This document shows positions 1-9,134 of a stretch of DNA of 64,000 nucleotides, piece by piece. The stretch's first letter is position 1. The number at the start of each line of letters is the position of its first letter. Origin of the DNA: Pseudomonadota bacterium (lineage in GTDB: Bacteria > Pseudomonadota > Gammaproteobacteria > Burkholderiales > Rhodocyclaceae); contig JAFEDI010000067.1 in the NCBI GenBank assembly GCA_018241725.1, forward strand, positions 62,001-126,000, written 5' to 3'. Under the pieces are notes generated by a model. It saw only the letters and a list, made by a program, of their open reading frames with translations. It was not told where the DNA came from and made no database searches. The position numbers and the translations under genes are program-made.

Positions 1-93
1 CACGACGGTTTCGAGGGTCATCGTCCGGCCAGCGTGGTGGATGCGTTTCATCGCCAGCGGGATGAGTTGCAGCAAGGTCGTGCGGGGTTCCAT
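1..93 (-). CDS. Partial small phage protein, runs off the left edge
   Basis: Only the first 31 codons are present (MEPRTTLLQLIPLAMKRIHH...). The start codon overlaps the stop of the MuB-like gene by one base (TAATG arrangement), which suggests translational coupling. In Mu-like phages small early genes follow B, so this is probably the next gene of that early operon. The visible residues do not identify a family. Confidence 0.55.
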   Translation of the reverse strand, partial: MEPRTTLLQLIPLAMKRIHHAGRTMTLETVV

Positions 94-1094
94 TAACCCA
101 TCCTCCCGAACAGCTTGGCGGTCTCCAGGAAGTTCTCCGCCGTGACTTCCAGCCCCCGGGCGCGCAGCTCGGACAGGACCGTCTCCGCGCCCCGCAGCCC
201 GCCATCCCGGCCGGGCTGGCCGACGACCAGCAGCACCACCTTCTTCAGGTTGCGGCCGGTAATGCCTTTGAAGTCCATCCAGGCGTCCACATCCGTATCG
301 CTGTTGCCGTCGAGGGAGATGTGCTTGGTGCGGCTGGCCAGCGCGTCGTAGTCGCTGCGCTTGCCCCACACCGCCGCATGGAAGGACGGGTTGCCGATCA
401 TCGCCACCGGAATGCCAGCCTGCTCGTGGATGTAGGACATGAAGCGCAGGCCCGTTCCCTTCTCGGTCGGGATGCCGCACTCGTCGGCGATCAGGAAATC
501 GCCCGGCTTCAGAATGGTCAGGATGCGATCCAGCTTGCTGGCCACGTTGCCGCTGCTGATGCTGTAGGGCTCCAAGGCGCCCAGGATGGCATCGAGCACG
601 CCGGTGTCGCCCTTGGTGCCCGGACCGAACTCGAACCACACGGCGCCGGGCTCGTTGGAGCGGCGCGGGTTGTCCCGGGCGTAGCGCCGGGCCGCGAAGG
701 TCTTGCCGATCCCGTAAGTCGCCGTGATGGCCACCAGCGAGCGGGCCTTGTGGGCGGCGAACAGGGTTCCATAAACCCGCTCGAAGGTTTCGGTCTTGGC
801 GTACTCGTCGAGGTTCAGCTGGCCGGTGGCATCCTCCTCGTCCGCCCACTTCTCCAGCGCCAGCAGATGGGGCTCGGCCCGCCCGGCGAACCAGTCGCCG
901 AACTGGGGCGTGCCGGGGATGCGCATCTCCGAGAGCAGCTTCTCCAGTTGGGCCGTGTTGATGCCGCTCTCGCACTCGGCGCAGATCCGGGTGACCCGGA
1001 CACCCGCGGCGACGAAGGAGCCGATCCGATCGACGATGTTCTCGGCGCGGATTCGGTCGAGGGGGGCTTGCGTATCCGTTACTTTTTCCGTCAT
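93..1094 (-). CDS. MuB-like transposition ATPase (AAA)
   Basis: A 333-aa protein that should act as the target-capture ATPase partner of the adjacent transposase, as MuB does for MuA. A P-loop is visible as TYGIGKTFAA, followed by a Walker B-like stretch DFLIADECG. The N-terminal segment (about residues 20-70) resembles the small helical DNA-binding domain found before the ATPase core in this family. I chose the ATG at 1094 because AGGAAGAG lies just upstream; an in-frame start 10 codons earlier has no such site. It lies 68 bp downstream of the transposase on the same strand and is coupled to the next gene by TAATG. MuB-family assignment rests on the P-loop plus context with a DDE transposase. 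Confidence 0.85.
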   Translation of the reverse strand: MTEKVTDTQAPLDRIRAENIVDRIGSFVAAGVRVTRICAECESGINTAQLEKLLSEMRIPGTPQFGDWFAGRAEPHLLALEKWADEEDATGQLNLDEYAKTETFERVYGTLFAAHKARSLVAITATYGIGKTFAARRYARDNPRRSNEPGAVWFEFGPGTKGDTGVLDAILGALEPYSISSGNVASKLDRILTILKPGDFLIADECGIPTEKGTGLRFMSYIHEQAGIPVAMIGNPSFHAAVWGKRSDYDALASRTKHISLDGNSDTDVDAWMDFKGITGRNLKKVVLLVVGQPGRDGGLRGAETVLSELRARGLEVTAENFLETAKLFGRMG

Positions 1095-1162
1095 GCTTTC
1101 TCTTCCTGATGTAGTTCGTGCCATTGGCGTGGCACGGTTGGAATCCGTTGAACAGGGGGCTG

Positions 1163-3499
1163 CTACCCCCCGTTCAACCTTCTCTTGCGTTCGGCGGCTT
1201 CCCGAACCTTCCGGCTTTCTTCCAGCGCGTCATCCGGCACAGCACTCATCCTCCGTACGGGTTGGGTCGTTTCCACCGGCTTTGCATCCAGAATCAGGTT
1301 CTTCTTGGCCTTTGCTGCGCGCTCGGCCTCCCGCTCCTTGAGGATCTCCTCGCGCGTCGGCGGCTTGTGGATCACGCCCTTGCCGTCCATCAGATCCCCG
1401 GCCCCGAGGCGCTCCACCGGGTTCGGATTGGGCTCGCTGAGCTGGCCCTGCAGCGCTTTCATCTCTTCGTTCATCCCGATCTGGCGCACCTTCGGAACAG
1501 CGTGTCCGCCCTCGGCCTGGCGCTCGTCGGCAAGCTGCTGGTGCACCCGGTTGTAGCGCTGCATTTCTTCAAGCATGTCCAGCTTCCCGACGCGCTTCTT
1601 CAGTGCCCGGAAGTGCCGGTTCTGCACACCCTCACGGCGTGCCGACTCGACAGCGCCGGCCGGGTCGAACATGCCGAACACGGGCCGCTCGTGAATCACG
1701 GCGTATTGCCCCACGCCAGGCAGCGCCCGGTCCCGGACCAGGATCACGGCGTTCGGCGCCCACTTGGCAAAGCGCACCGTGACCTTGCGGGTTGCGTAGG
1801 GAATCAGGGCATCGTCGTAGTACCAACGGCCGTCAAGCTGGATGCCGCCGCTGTGGACCTTCGGCTTCCGTTCCTCGGCGAAGGCCACACGGAAGACGAT
1901 CTCCGGTGCGAAGGTGACGGTGTAGCCATCCGGGACGATCTGCGCCTTCTGATTGGGCGTGAGGCCACCCAGAAAGCCCCGTTGCGGGGTGTTGTGGTAG
2001 GTCTCCACGGTCGCGGCAAACGCCAGGTTGAAGGCCTCGGCATCTCCCGGGTACGCATCGGGCTGCTTGCCCACCTTCGCGAGCTTCTTGTTCATGCGGT
2101 CGCCGCCGATGTAGCCGGGCAGCATGGACAGGAGCTTCTCCAGGGCACTGAAGGCGCCCTCCACCGGCTTGGCCGAGGCGTTATAGGGCTTCGCCCGGAC
2201 AATGGCGTCCTCTTCCGAAGTAACGGCTGCTCCGTGACTCGACGCGTCGTTCCCCACCAGTAGCGCTCCCGCATCTTCCGCGGCAAAGCGCGCCTCCAGG
2301 GCTTCGAGAGAGTCGATCTTGACCTCCATCTCCTTCACCAGCACGGTGAAAGCCCGGAAGGCGTCCATCATCTCCGCCCACTTGTATTCGCTGCCGTTGT
2401 CCATGTAGAGCTTGCGCGGGACGCCCCACGCCTGGCACAGCTCAAAGAAGGACCGGGCAATGTCAGCCTGGGTCACCGACTGGCGCGGCCCCGGGTGCAG
2501 CAGGGTGTAGAAGAAGCGGTTGGTGCCCAGGTCGTACCAGGCAATCATCCGGGCCGTGTAGGTGCTGCCATCCGGCCGCGGTAGCAGGATGTCCACCGGG
2601 TGCACGTCGGCCACAATCGCCTCGCCGGGCGCAAACCCCTCACGGGTCCGCGCCACGCGTGGCTTGTGCTTGTCGGAAAAGCGCTTCGCGTCCCGATGGC
2701 GTGTCGCCAGATCGCGGGCCCCCTGGTTTCGCTCCACCAGGTATTGCCCGACATCGCAGGCCTGCAGGGATGCATCGGCCCACCCGGCCTCGCGGCACAG
2801 CTCGAAGAGCTTGACGCTGGCCATGTTCCGCACCTTGTCCCGGCTCGGGGCACCGTTTCCCCACAGATCCACGACGTACTGTTCAACCGCCTCGGCGATA
2901 CGGGTCTTCACCGGCAGTTCCAGCGGGCAGGCCTTCTCCCATTTCTTGTTGATCAAGTAACGGTGCTCTTCCTCCTTCGCGCGCGGCTTGCGGACAAGGG
3001 CGTCAACGCCGCCCGTCTCGAAGGCCGAGCAGAACCTGCCCAAGGTGATCGCCGAGAACCTGACCGGCTTTCCGTCGGTCGGGCGGATGTAATCCCTCTC
3101 CGCCAACTGCCGCAGTACCATAGTGCGGGCCGGTGTCTTCCAGGGCTGAGCCAGCGCTGGGGCGATGATCTCGGCCTTCCACTCGGCTTCGTGTCGATGA
3201 TTGACCAGCAACGAGATCCGGGACAGATCGACGTCCGGAGTCACGGTCTTGGTCGTGGCCGGGAGCTGCGCGGGCTTGAAGAGGTCCGGGTGCTGGTCGC
3301 GGAACTTGGTGTAAAGCTCCAGGGGCAGGCTCGCGACATGGACCTCGTAAGCGCGGCCCTGTTTGCGGACTTGGAGGGCGGTGCCGTTCCAGGTATTCCC
3401 CTCAACAGCACGTGACAGCGCCTTACGTGCATTCGCCTCTGCAATCCCAGCCAAAGCAGCAAAATCCGCAGTGCCTATCCAGTTCAGTTCGGCTTCCAT
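1163..3499 (-). CDS. MuA-like DDE transposase
   Basis: A 778-aa DDE recombinase of the phage Mu A family, expected to cut and join the prophage ends during transposition. The N-terminal part carries a small winged-helix-type DNA-binding region (LNWIGTADFAALAGIAEANARKAL). The central rve/RNase-H-like core shows candidate catalytic acids in VADVHPVD, YMDNGSEY and KPVEGAFSALE. The C-terminus is charged and proline-rich, like the segment that contacts the B ATPase in Mu. The start at 3499 gives MEAELNWIG; an upstream in-frame ATG at 3523 would add eight residues. The gene overlaps the end of the upstream regulator by 16 bp, so the early genes form one transcription unit. MuA is 663 aa, so this is a somewhat longer family member. 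Confidence 0.92.
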   Translation of the reverse strand: MEAELNWIGTADFAALAGIAEANARKALSRAVEGNTWNGTALQVRKQGRAYEVHVASLPLELYTKFRDQHPDLFKPAQLPATTKTVTPDVDLSRISLLVNHRHEAEWKAEIIAPALAQPWKTPARTMVLRQLAERDYIRPTDGKPVRFSAITLGRFCSAFETGGVDALVRKPRAKEEEHRYLINKKWEKACPLELPVKTRIAEAVEQYVVDLWGNGAPSRDKVRNMASVKLFELCREAGWADASLQACDVGQYLVERNQGARDLATRHRDAKRFSDKHKPRVARTREGFAPGEAIVADVHPVDILLPRPDGSTYTARMIAWYDLGTNRFFYTLLHPGPRQSVTQADIARSFFELCQAWGVPRKLYMDNGSEYKWAEMMDAFRAFTVLVKEMEVKIDSLEALEARFAAEDAGALLVGNDASSHGAAVTSEEDAIVRAKPYNASAKPVEGAFSALEKLLSMLPGYIGGDRMNKKLAKVGKQPDAYPGDAEAFNLAFAATVETYHNTPQRGFLGGLTPNQKAQIVPDGYTVTFAPEIVFRVAFAEERKPKVHSGGIQLDGRWYYDDALIPYATRKVTVRFAKWAPNAVILVRDRALPGVGQYAVIHERPVFGMFDPAGAVESARREGVQNRHFRALKKRVGKLDMLEEMQRYNRVHQQLADERQAEGGHAVPKVRQIGMNEEMKALQGQLSEPNPNPVERLGAGDLMDGKGVIHKPPTREEILKEREAERAAKAKKNLILDAKPVETTQPVRRMSAVPDDALEESRKVREAAERKRRLNGG

Positions 3500-3975
3500 T
3501 CGCCTTCCACCATCAAGCGCCACTGGAAGTGGCCGCGGTCATTACCCGCGAAGTAGGCATCGAACTCAGGCGTACCGGCCTTGTACGGACACTGGATGCG
3601 CTTGCCTTCCAAGCGGAAGGCCAGAACATCGACCAGGCCAAGACGGTATTCCGCGCTGCGCTTGTCGCCAATGGCAAGCACCTTGTCAGCGATAGCCTCG
3701 GGCGACAGTTCGATACTGTTCCCGGATAAGTCCGCACGGACTGAAGCTTTACGGGCGCCCGTCAGCACGTAGGAAACGTCGACTCCAATGTTCTGGAGTT
3801 CGGCCAGAAAGAGCGGGGCAGGCTTGCGTTCGCCGGTCTCATAGTGACGGATGGTGTTCCGGTGGGTTTGGGTCGCCCTGCCAAACTCGTTTTGAGACAT
3901 ACCAAGGCGGTTCCGCTCCTCCGCAATGCGTCCGGCGATCTCCAGCAGTTTCGGAGAACGGTCAGGCGTGCTCAT
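3484..3975 (-). CDS. XRE-family phage regulator between Ner and transposase
   Basis: A 163-aa protein with an N-terminal helix-turn-helix (RNRLGMSQNEFGRATQTHRNTIRHYETG) and an unrecognised 90-aa C-terminal half. Its HTH exit sequence, GVDVSYVLTG, closely matches GGDVSYLLTG in the divergent repressor at 4262-4873, so the two share a common DNA-binding module but have different C-termini. It overlaps the Ner-like gene upstream by 14 bp and the transposase downstream by 16 bp. It is probably a second control protein for the lysogeny or transposition decision. The partner and effector are unknown. Confidence 0.75.
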   Translation of the reverse strand: MSTPDRSPKLLEIAGRIAEERNRLGMSQNEFGRATQTHRNTIRHYETGERKPAPLFLAELQNIGVDVSYVLTGARKASVRADLSGNSIELSPEAIADKVLAIGDKRSAEYRLGLVDVLAFRLEGKRIQCPYKAGTPEFDAYFAGNDRGHFQWRLMVEGEWKPN

Positions 3976-4189
3976 GGCCTTCGTCCTCTACGATCTCGCC
4001 ATCTTTGATACCAAGGAGCACGGCAGCCTTGTGAGCCTTGCCGAAACTATTGGGATTGTCTTTGTGCAACACGTGGTAGACCGTCGCACGATCTATTCCG
4101 ATACTCCTTGCCAATGCGGCGATGCTGACTCCCTTTCTCCGAAGGTCTTGTAAGACCTCTTCCCGGGTTCGTAGCGGCTTTTTGTCCAT
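3962..4189 (-). CDS. Ner-like early-phage HTH regulator
   Basis: A 75-aa basic protein with a helix-turn-helix (VSIAALARSIGIDRATVYHVL) and the tail DNPNSFGKAHKAAVLLG, typical of Ner/Nlp-type regulators that in Mu repress early transcription. I placed the start at 4189 because AGGAGCG precedes it; an in-frame start six codons earlier lacks a site. It is the first gene of the leftward early operon. It faces the divergent XRE repressor across a short control region that contains an 8-bp inverted repeat. Confidence 0.8.
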   Translation of the reverse strand: MDKKPLRTREEVLQDLRRKGVSIAALARSIGIDRATVYHVLHKDNPNSFGKAHKAAVLLGIKDGEIVEDEGHEHA

Positions 4190-4225
4190 GTTCGCTCCTG
4201 ATACCATTTGTAGACTTGATCACAA

Positions 4226-4245
4226 ATGACAACAAACGTTGTCAT
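4226..4245. promoter_or_regulatory. Operator-like inverted repeat between Ner and repressor
   Basis: Arms ATGACAAC and GTTGTCAT are perfectly complementary and separated by AAAC. The element sits in the divergent control region, at the putative 5' end of the repressor mRNA. The half-site GTTGTC recurs four times at 4945-4984 near the phage end. This is consistent with a phage repressor/Ner operator; the binding protein is inferred. Confidence 0.6.
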
Positions 4246-4261
4246 GTCGAAAATCGTACTC

Positions 4262-4873
4262 ATGGAAACAAACGAAGTCAACAACGACGTCGGAGACCGC
4301 ATTCGTGCTGAGCGGGAAAGACTTGCGCTCACGCAGGCTGCTATGGCGGAAAAAGCTGGGGTGAGTCGAGCGACCCAAGTGAACTATGAGACCGGCAAGC
4401 GGATGCCAGACATGGACTATCTGCGAAAGCTCGGAGCGCTGGGAGGTGACGTTAGTTACCTGCTCACGGGCATCCCAACGACGGCGGACACGATTGAGCG
4501 CCGGGCCCTGCTGAAGACGCTTTCGGCTATCTGTGATCGCCTTGACATCGACTACATAGGGGTTTTGGAAGCCGCTTATGAAGAGGCTAAGCAGGAGGCT
4601 GGAAAACCTGCTTTGCCCCTCCAGGATGAAGATGCTCCATCCTTACTTTCCGAAGTTGAGATTGCGATTTTCGATGCCATCAACAGGATCGAGTTGAACG
4701 GACAACTTCTTGAGGAAATTTTGACGGAGGTCGAACAAGAAGCCGCAGACTCGACACCACTTCCATCGCGCAAGAAGGCGCATCTTGCAGTGATGCTATA
4801 TCGAGCGTTCAAACCATTGGGAAGAGTTGATCCGCAGGTAGTGCGGCAGGCAGTTGCTCTCTTGAAATCCTAA
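4262..4873 (+). CDS. XRE-family prophage repressor (c-like)
   Basis: A protein of about 203 aa, transcribed away from the early operon as the Mu c repressor is. Residues about 10-65 form an XRE helix-turn-helix (RIRAERERLALTQAAMAEKAGV then NYETGKRMPD). The C-terminal region is acidic and probably used for oligomerisation; no LexA-type protease motif is visible, so RecA-stimulated self-cleavage is not supported. Three in-frame ATGs compete (4226, 4244, 4262) and none has a clear ribosome binding site. I use 4262 because the residues after it match family N-termini and because the first two lie inside the inverted repeat. Its base composition is less GC-rich than the flanking chromosome, which fits phage origin. 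Confidence 0.8.
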   Translation: METNEVNNDVGDRIRAERERLALTQAAMAEKAGVSRATQVNYETGKRMPDMDYLRKLGALGGDVSYLLTGIPTTADTIERRALLKTLSAICDRLDIDYIGVLEAAYEEAKQEAGKPALPLQDEDAPSLLSEVEIAIFDAINRIELNGQLLEEILTEVEQEAADSTPLPSRKKAHLAVMLYRAFKPLGRVDPQVVRQAVALLKS

Positions 4874-4944
4874 GCCTGAATCTTCTTGCGCGACATTTGG
4901 CACAACCGTTACCGACTCCACCTGCCCCCTTGTCCTTGAAACTG

Positions 4945-5183
4945 GTTGTCAACGGTTGTCGACAAGTTGTCGACTCTGGTTGTCGACGGGTGGGAAACGA
5001 TGAGGAAGGTGCGCTTTTTGCACCGCCGTTACGGAGTTCTCCGACTGCTAGGGAGCATCTCTCCAAGTCCTTTGCAGAGTCGACTTGACCGGGTTACGAA
5101 GGGTTACGAGACCGGTCAACCCGGTCAAGTGAGGCCGGTCAACGGGTGCGCAAGGGTGCGCAAGGTGCGAAAAAGTGGGTGCG
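4945..5183. repeat. Repeat-rich end segment of the Mu-like prophage
   Basis: Three short repeat families lie head to tail. GTTGTC occurs four times (4945, 4955, 4966, 4979), with an imperfect palindrome GTCGACAA/TTGTCGAC at 4958-4974. GGTTACGA occurs twice (5092, 5102) beside three CCGGTCAA (5112, 5121, 5135) and one inverted copy (5085). GGTGCG occurs four times (5145, 5155, 5164, 5178). Spacing is mostly 9-14 bp. The place, outside the repressor gene and before chromosomal nrdJ, is where a Mu-like left end with transposase-binding sites should be. The exact terminus and target duplication cannot be read without the other end. Confidence 0.55.
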
Positions 5184-5547
5184 AACCCTAACCTTGGAGG
5201 GCATACCGTCAGTTTTCCGCGCCATCAACCCTTCCCCTGTCGTTTTTCCGCCACACTCCAGGACGCCCCTCCCACGCCCTGGCCGCCACTCGAAATCCCA
5301 GCATCCACGCGCGTTCCCGGCCGTTCTGTGATCGTTTTTGAGCGCCCCACGCTCATTCCTGCTCACGGCGCCCGCCGCCCCCCGATCCGCCGCATCCCGC
5401 CCCCGACCTGGGCTCAAGCTGAAAATATCTCTGCGGCAGATGCAGGTTTTTGATTAGCCCCCCCACCAACGCTGTTATTTGTTCCGCCAAATCAATACCA
5501 TGGGGTGCTTTGCTGGGAAAACCCCTTGATTCCTCCCGCCAAAAACA

Positions 5548-5563
5548 CTACTAAATGTAGTAG
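5548..5563. promoter_or_regulatory. Inverted repeat upstream of nrdJ, possible NrdR-type box
   Basis: CTACTA and TAGTAG are perfectly complementary arms around AATG, about 92 bp before the nrdJ start. NrdR boxes are roughly 16-bp AT-rich palindromes upstream of ribonucleotide reductase genes, so size and place fit. The match to the NrdR consensus is partial and I see no clear second box, so the assignment is tentative. Confidence 0.35.
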
Positions 5564-5654
5564 AAAATTTCTTTTTATCGCACTATTGACTTTCACAAGC
5601 ACATGATTTTAAACAACTAAAATATTTTGCCGATTTTACGCCTTGGAGTAAGCT

Positions 5655-8579
5655 ATGCGCCGCTTCAGATCATTACCAATAAGCCATCCAAGAGCCATGA
5701 CCGCCACCACAAAAAACGCCAAAGCCCAGCCCGCATCTGCCGCCACGCTCGAATCGCAGGAGATCTCCGGCGAAGTTCTGCTCGAGAAATACGCCAAAGG
5801 TAACGAGCAAAGCATCGGCGACGTGCGCGCTCGTGTTGCCCGTGCGCTGGCCTCCATCGAGGCCGAAGAGAAGCGCGCCCACTGGGAAGCCAAATTCCTC
5901 GAAGCGCAGGAACGGGGCTTCGTGCCCGCCGGCCGCATCAACTCCGCCGCCGGCACCAACCTCGCTGCCACGCTGATCAACTGTTTCGTGCAGCCGGTCG
6001 GCGACTCGATCACCGAATCCGTGGATGGCCGCTGCGGCATCTACACCGCCCTCGCCCAGTCCGCCGAGACCATGCGTCGCGGCGGCGGCGTCGGCTACGA
6101 TTTCTCCTCCATCCGTCCGAAGGGCGCGATGGTGCGCGGCACCCAGTCCAATGCCTCCGGCCCGGTCTCCTACATGCGCGTCTTCGACCGCTCCTGCGAG
6201 ACCGTCGAATCCGCCGGCTCCCGCCGCGGCGCCCAGATGGGCGTGCTGCGCTGCGACCACCCGGACATCGAGGAATTCATCCACGCCAAGGACCACGGCG
6301 ACCTGACCAACTTCAACGTGTCCATCGCCGTGACCGACCTATTCATGCAGGCCGTGGAAGCCGATGGCGACGTGGAACTGGCCCACAAGGCCGAACCGTC
6401 CAACGACATCAAGGACGCCGGCGGCTACAAGCGCGAAGATGGCTTGTGGGTGTACCGCAAGGTCCGCGCCCGCGACCTGTGGGATCAGGTCATGCGCTCC
6501 ACCTACGATCATGCGGAGCCGGGCATCCTGTTCCTCGATCGCATGAACAAGGACAACAACCTTTACTACTGCGAGACCATCGAGGCCACCAACCCCTGCG
6601 CCGAACAGCCGCTGCCGTCCTACGGCTGCTGCTGCCTGGGCTCGATCAACCTGACGCTGTACGTGAAGGACGCCTTCAGCGACAAGGCCAGCTTCGACTT
6701 CGCCGGCTTCGCCAAGACCGTCGAAACCTCCATCCGCATGCTCGACAACGTGCTTGAGGCAACCCACTGGCCGCTGGAGCAACAGCACGCCGAAGCCCAG
6801 TCCAAGCGCCGCGTCGGCCTTGGCTTCACCGGCCTCGGCAACGCGCTGGCCATGCTGCGCCTGCGCTACGACACCGACGCCGCCCGCGAGATGGCCACCA
6901 AGATCTCCGAGTTCATGCGCGACCAGGCCTACCTGGCCTCCGTCGAACTGGCCAAGGAACGCGGCGCCTTCCCGCTGTTCAATGCCGACCTGTACCTGTC
7001 CGGCGGCAACTTCGCGTCCCGCCTGCCCAGCGAGGTGAAGGACAAGATCCGCAAGCATGGCCTGCGCAACTCCCACCTGCTGTCCATCGCCCCCACCGGC
7101 ACGATCAGCCTGGCCTTCGCCGACAATGCCTCCAACGGCATTGAGCCGCCGTTCTCCTACACCTACACCCGCAAGAAGCGGATGGCCGATGGTACCTTCA
7201 AGGAATACGCCGTCGAGGATTACGCATGGCGCCTTTACAAGCACCAGGGCGGTGACGTTTCCAAGCTGCCCGAGTACTTCGTGACCGCGCTGGAGATCTC
7301 CGCCAAGGCCCACAAGGACATGGTCGCGGCCGTCGCCCCGTACATCGACACCTCCATCTCCAAGACGGTGAACGTCCCCGAGGACTACCCCTACGCGGAG
7401 TTCGAGAACCTCTACCTGGAAGCCTGGAAGTCCGGCCTGAAGGGTCTGGCCACCTACCGGCCCAACAGCGTGCTGGGCTCCGTGCTGTCCGTTACGCCGA
7501 GCACCGAGCAGAAGCAGCCCCACGATCTGGAAATCTCCGACGACACCAACCGCCGCCTGTCCATCAAGAACCTGCCGGCACCGGTGCTGTCTTCCCTGCG
7601 CTGGCCGGGCCGCCCGGACCTGCCGGACGGCAACTCCGCCTGGACCTACATGCTCAACACGCCGCAGGGCAACTTCGCGCTGTTCGTCGGCCACATGGAC
7701 CCGGTCGAAGACAGTGCGTCCAAGGGCGCCTTCCCGTTCGAAGTGTGGGTCAATGGTGCCGACCAGCCCCGTGGCCTGGGCGCTGTTGCCAAGACCCTGT
7801 CGATGGACATGCGCGCCAACGACCGCGGCTGGCTCAAGCTCAAGCTCGAAGCCCTGGCCAAGACCGTCGGCGAGAAGTCCTTCGAAATGCGCTTCCCGCC
7901 CCATGGCGAACAGAAGCTGATGCCGGGCGTCGTGTCCGCCTTCGCCCAAGTGGTGCGCTACCGCTGCGAAAAGCTCGAAGCCCTCGACGGCGAGCTGCCG
8001 ACCCCGGTGCTCGACAGTGTGTTCTCCCTGCAGGAGCCCAAGACCGGCACCGACGGCACCCTGTCCTGGACCGTCGACATCCAGAACCCGGCCACGGGCG
8101 AAGACTTCGTGCTCGGCCTGAAGGAAATCACCCTGCCGGACGGCGTCACCCGCCCCTACTCCATGTGGCTGTCGGGCAACTACCCGCGCGCCCTGGACGG
8201 CCTGTCCCGCATCCTGTCCCTCGACATGCGCGTGATGGACCCGGCCTGGATCGGCATGAAGCTGCGCAAGCTGATCGACTACCCGGAACCCCTGGGTGAC
8301 TTCATGGCCTTCGTGCCCGGCACCCGCCGCCAGCAGAACTGGCCGTCCACCGTGGCCTACCTGGCTGCGCTGATCATCCACCGCTATGCCATGCTGGGCG
8401 TGCTCGACGAAGCCGGCTACCCGACCCGCGAAATGGGCATCCTCGAGTCCCCCCGCGACGACAACGAGCCCAAGCTGATGCAGGGCGCCCTGTGCAACGA
8501 ATGCGGCAACCACTCGGTGATCCGCAAGGACGGCTGCGACTTCTGCACCGCCTGCGGCGCGGTGGGCACCTGCGGCTAA
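5655..8579 (+). CDS. nrdJ: Class II (adenosylcobalamin-dependent) ribonucleotide reductase
   Basis: A 974-aa enzyme that reduces ribonucleotides to deoxyribonucleotides using B12 and no oxygen-dependent radical subunit. Typical features are the N-terminal ATP-cone-free entry, [17 protein letters not shown], active-site loop [21 protein letters not shown], and [20 protein letters not shown]-terminal zinc ribbon/redox tail ([10 protein letters not shown]...[14 protein letters not shown]) provides cysteines for electron transfer. Between core and tail are two related segments, [26 protein letters not shown] and [23 protein letters not shown], which look like duplicated TSCPD-type domains. GGAG at 5645-5648 supports the start at 5655; a second ATG at 5697 is possible. 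A strong terminator follows. Confidence 0.95.
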   Translation: MRRFRSLPISHPRAMTATTKNAKAQPASAATLESQEISGEVLLEKYAKGNEQSIGDVRARVARALASIEAEEKRAHWEAKFLEAQERGFVPAGRINSAAGTNLAATLINCFVQPVGDSITESVDGRCGIYTALAQSAETMRRGGGVGYDFSSIRPKGAMVRGTQSNASGPVSYMRVFDRSCETVESAGSRRGAQMGVLRCDHPDIEEFIHAKDHGDLTNFNVSIAVTDLFMQAVEADGDVELAHKAEPSNDIKDAGGYKREDGLWVYRKVRARDLWDQVMRSTYDHAEPGILFLDRMNKDNNLYYCETIEATNPCAEQPLPSYGCCCLGSINLTLYVKDAFSDKASFDFAGFAKTVETSIRMLDNVLEATHWPLEQQHAEAQSKRRVGLGFTGLGNALAMLRLRYDTDAAREMATKISEFMRDQAYLASVELAKERGAFPLFNADLYLSGGNFASRLPSEVKDKIRKHGLRNSHLLSIAPTGTISLAFADNASNGIEPPFSYTYTRKKRMADGTFKEYAVEDYAWRLYKHQGGDVSKLPEYFVTALEISAKAHKDMVAAVAPYIDTSISKTVNVPEDYPYAEFENLYLEAWKSGLKGLATYRPNSVLGSVLSVTPSTEQKQPHDLEISDDTNRRLSIKNLPAPVLSSLRWPGRPDLPDGNSAWTYMLNTPQGNFALFVGHMDPVEDSASKGAFPFEVWVNGADQPRGLGAVAKTLSMDMRANDRGWLKLKLEALAKTVGEKSFEMRFPPHGEQKLMPGVVSAFAQVVRYRCEKLEALDGELPTPVLDSVFSLQEPKTGTDGTLSWTVDIQNPATGEDFVLGLKEITLPDGVTRPYSMWLSGNYPRALDGLSRILSLDMRVMDPAWIGMKLRKLIDYPEPLGDFMAFVPGTRRQQNWPSTVAYLAALIIHRYAMLGVLDEAGYPTREMGILESPRDDNEPKLMQGALCNECGNHSVIRKDGCDFCTACGAVGTCG

Positions 8580-8629
8580 GGTGTGCGTTACGCCATGAGT
8601 TGAAAGTCCGCATCGAAGCAGACTGATTC

Positions 8630-8671
8630 AGCGGAACTTCCTGACTCAGGAAGTTCCGCTTTTCTCTTTTT
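8630..8671 (+). terminator. Rho-independent terminator of nrdJ
   Basis: Arms AGCGGAACTTCCTGA and TCAGGAAGTTCCGCT are complementary around a single central base (the real loop will open a few pairs). A T-rich run TTTCTCTTTTT follows directly. Confidence 0.9.
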
Positions 8672-8766
8672 AGCGGGCAACGGGGCTCATTCACATATCT
8701 GATGAACGCCCAACAGACCACGGGCAATAATCGATACCCGATGTAAGCTTGGGAGAACAAGGCATC

Positions 8767-9000
8767 ATGAAGCCGATACTGTTGATAGCGTTCGTCGCGA
8801 CCTGCACCTTGCTAAGCGGCTGCATCATCGCAGACCCCTACTATGGAGGCCCCGGCCGGGAGGGGCGCGGTGGCTACGGGCACCCGCATGGTGATCGCCG
8901 GGATGATGACGGCGGACGCTACGGGAATGACCGTGGGCGTGACCACGACGACGGTCGCGACCGCGATAGAGACCGGGAGCGGGATTACCGTCGAGACTGA
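8767..9000 (+). CDS. Small Arg/Asp-rich lipoprotein
   Basis: A 77-aa protein with a lipoprotein signal peptide: MKPILLIAFVATCTLLSGC puts the lipidated Cys at position 19. The mature part is low-complexity, first Gly/Tyr/Pro-rich and then a dense run of Arg and Asp (RGRDHDDGRDRDRDRERDYRRD). Function is unknown; a periplasmic-facing, highly charged lipoprotein may bind metal or surface polymers, but that is conjecture. The start at 8767 is preferred because it gives a clean signal peptide; an in-frame start six codons upstream adds polar residues. It stands alone between two terminators. Confidence 0.7.
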   Translation: MKPILLIAFVATCTLLSGCIIADPYYGGPGREGRGGYGHPHGDRRDDDGGRYGNDRGRDHDDGRDRDRDRERDYRRD

Positions 9001-9134
9001 ACCCGACTCCGTCCCCAGAAGGGCGTGGCTCGGACAACGGACACACGACGGACGCAATTCCTGCGTCAACGCAGTGGATTTCGAAACGTTAAGGCATTGG
9101 GGCAAACGGCCTCTTACGCAAGGGAGTCAAACGC

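Larger units (their letters stand above)
4874..5654. other. Gene-free stretch: prophage end and nrdJ leader
   Basis: No convincing gene is present. The left third holds the repeat arrays of the prophage end. The middle (about 5190-5460) is GC-rich without visible structure and probably contains the phage/host junction. The right part (about 5460-5650) turns AT-rich and looks like the native nrdJ promoter region, with an inverted repeat at 5548-5563 and a TTGACT at 5586-5591. I see no cobalamin-riboswitch-like sequence. Confidence 0.5.

Noticed and set aside
5139-5417. Possible 92-aa minus-strand gene in the prophage/nrdJ spacer
   Set aside because: No domain, no ribosome binding site, and it runs through the repeat arrays at the prophage end.
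5460-5654. Possible cobalamin riboswitch before nrdJ
   Set aside because: I could not find a B12-box-like sequence or the characteristic hairpins; the region looks like an ordinary AT-rich promoter.
6339-8513. Long open frame antisense to nrdJ
   Set aside because: Composition artefact of high-GC third codon positions; nrdJ motifs are on the plus strand.
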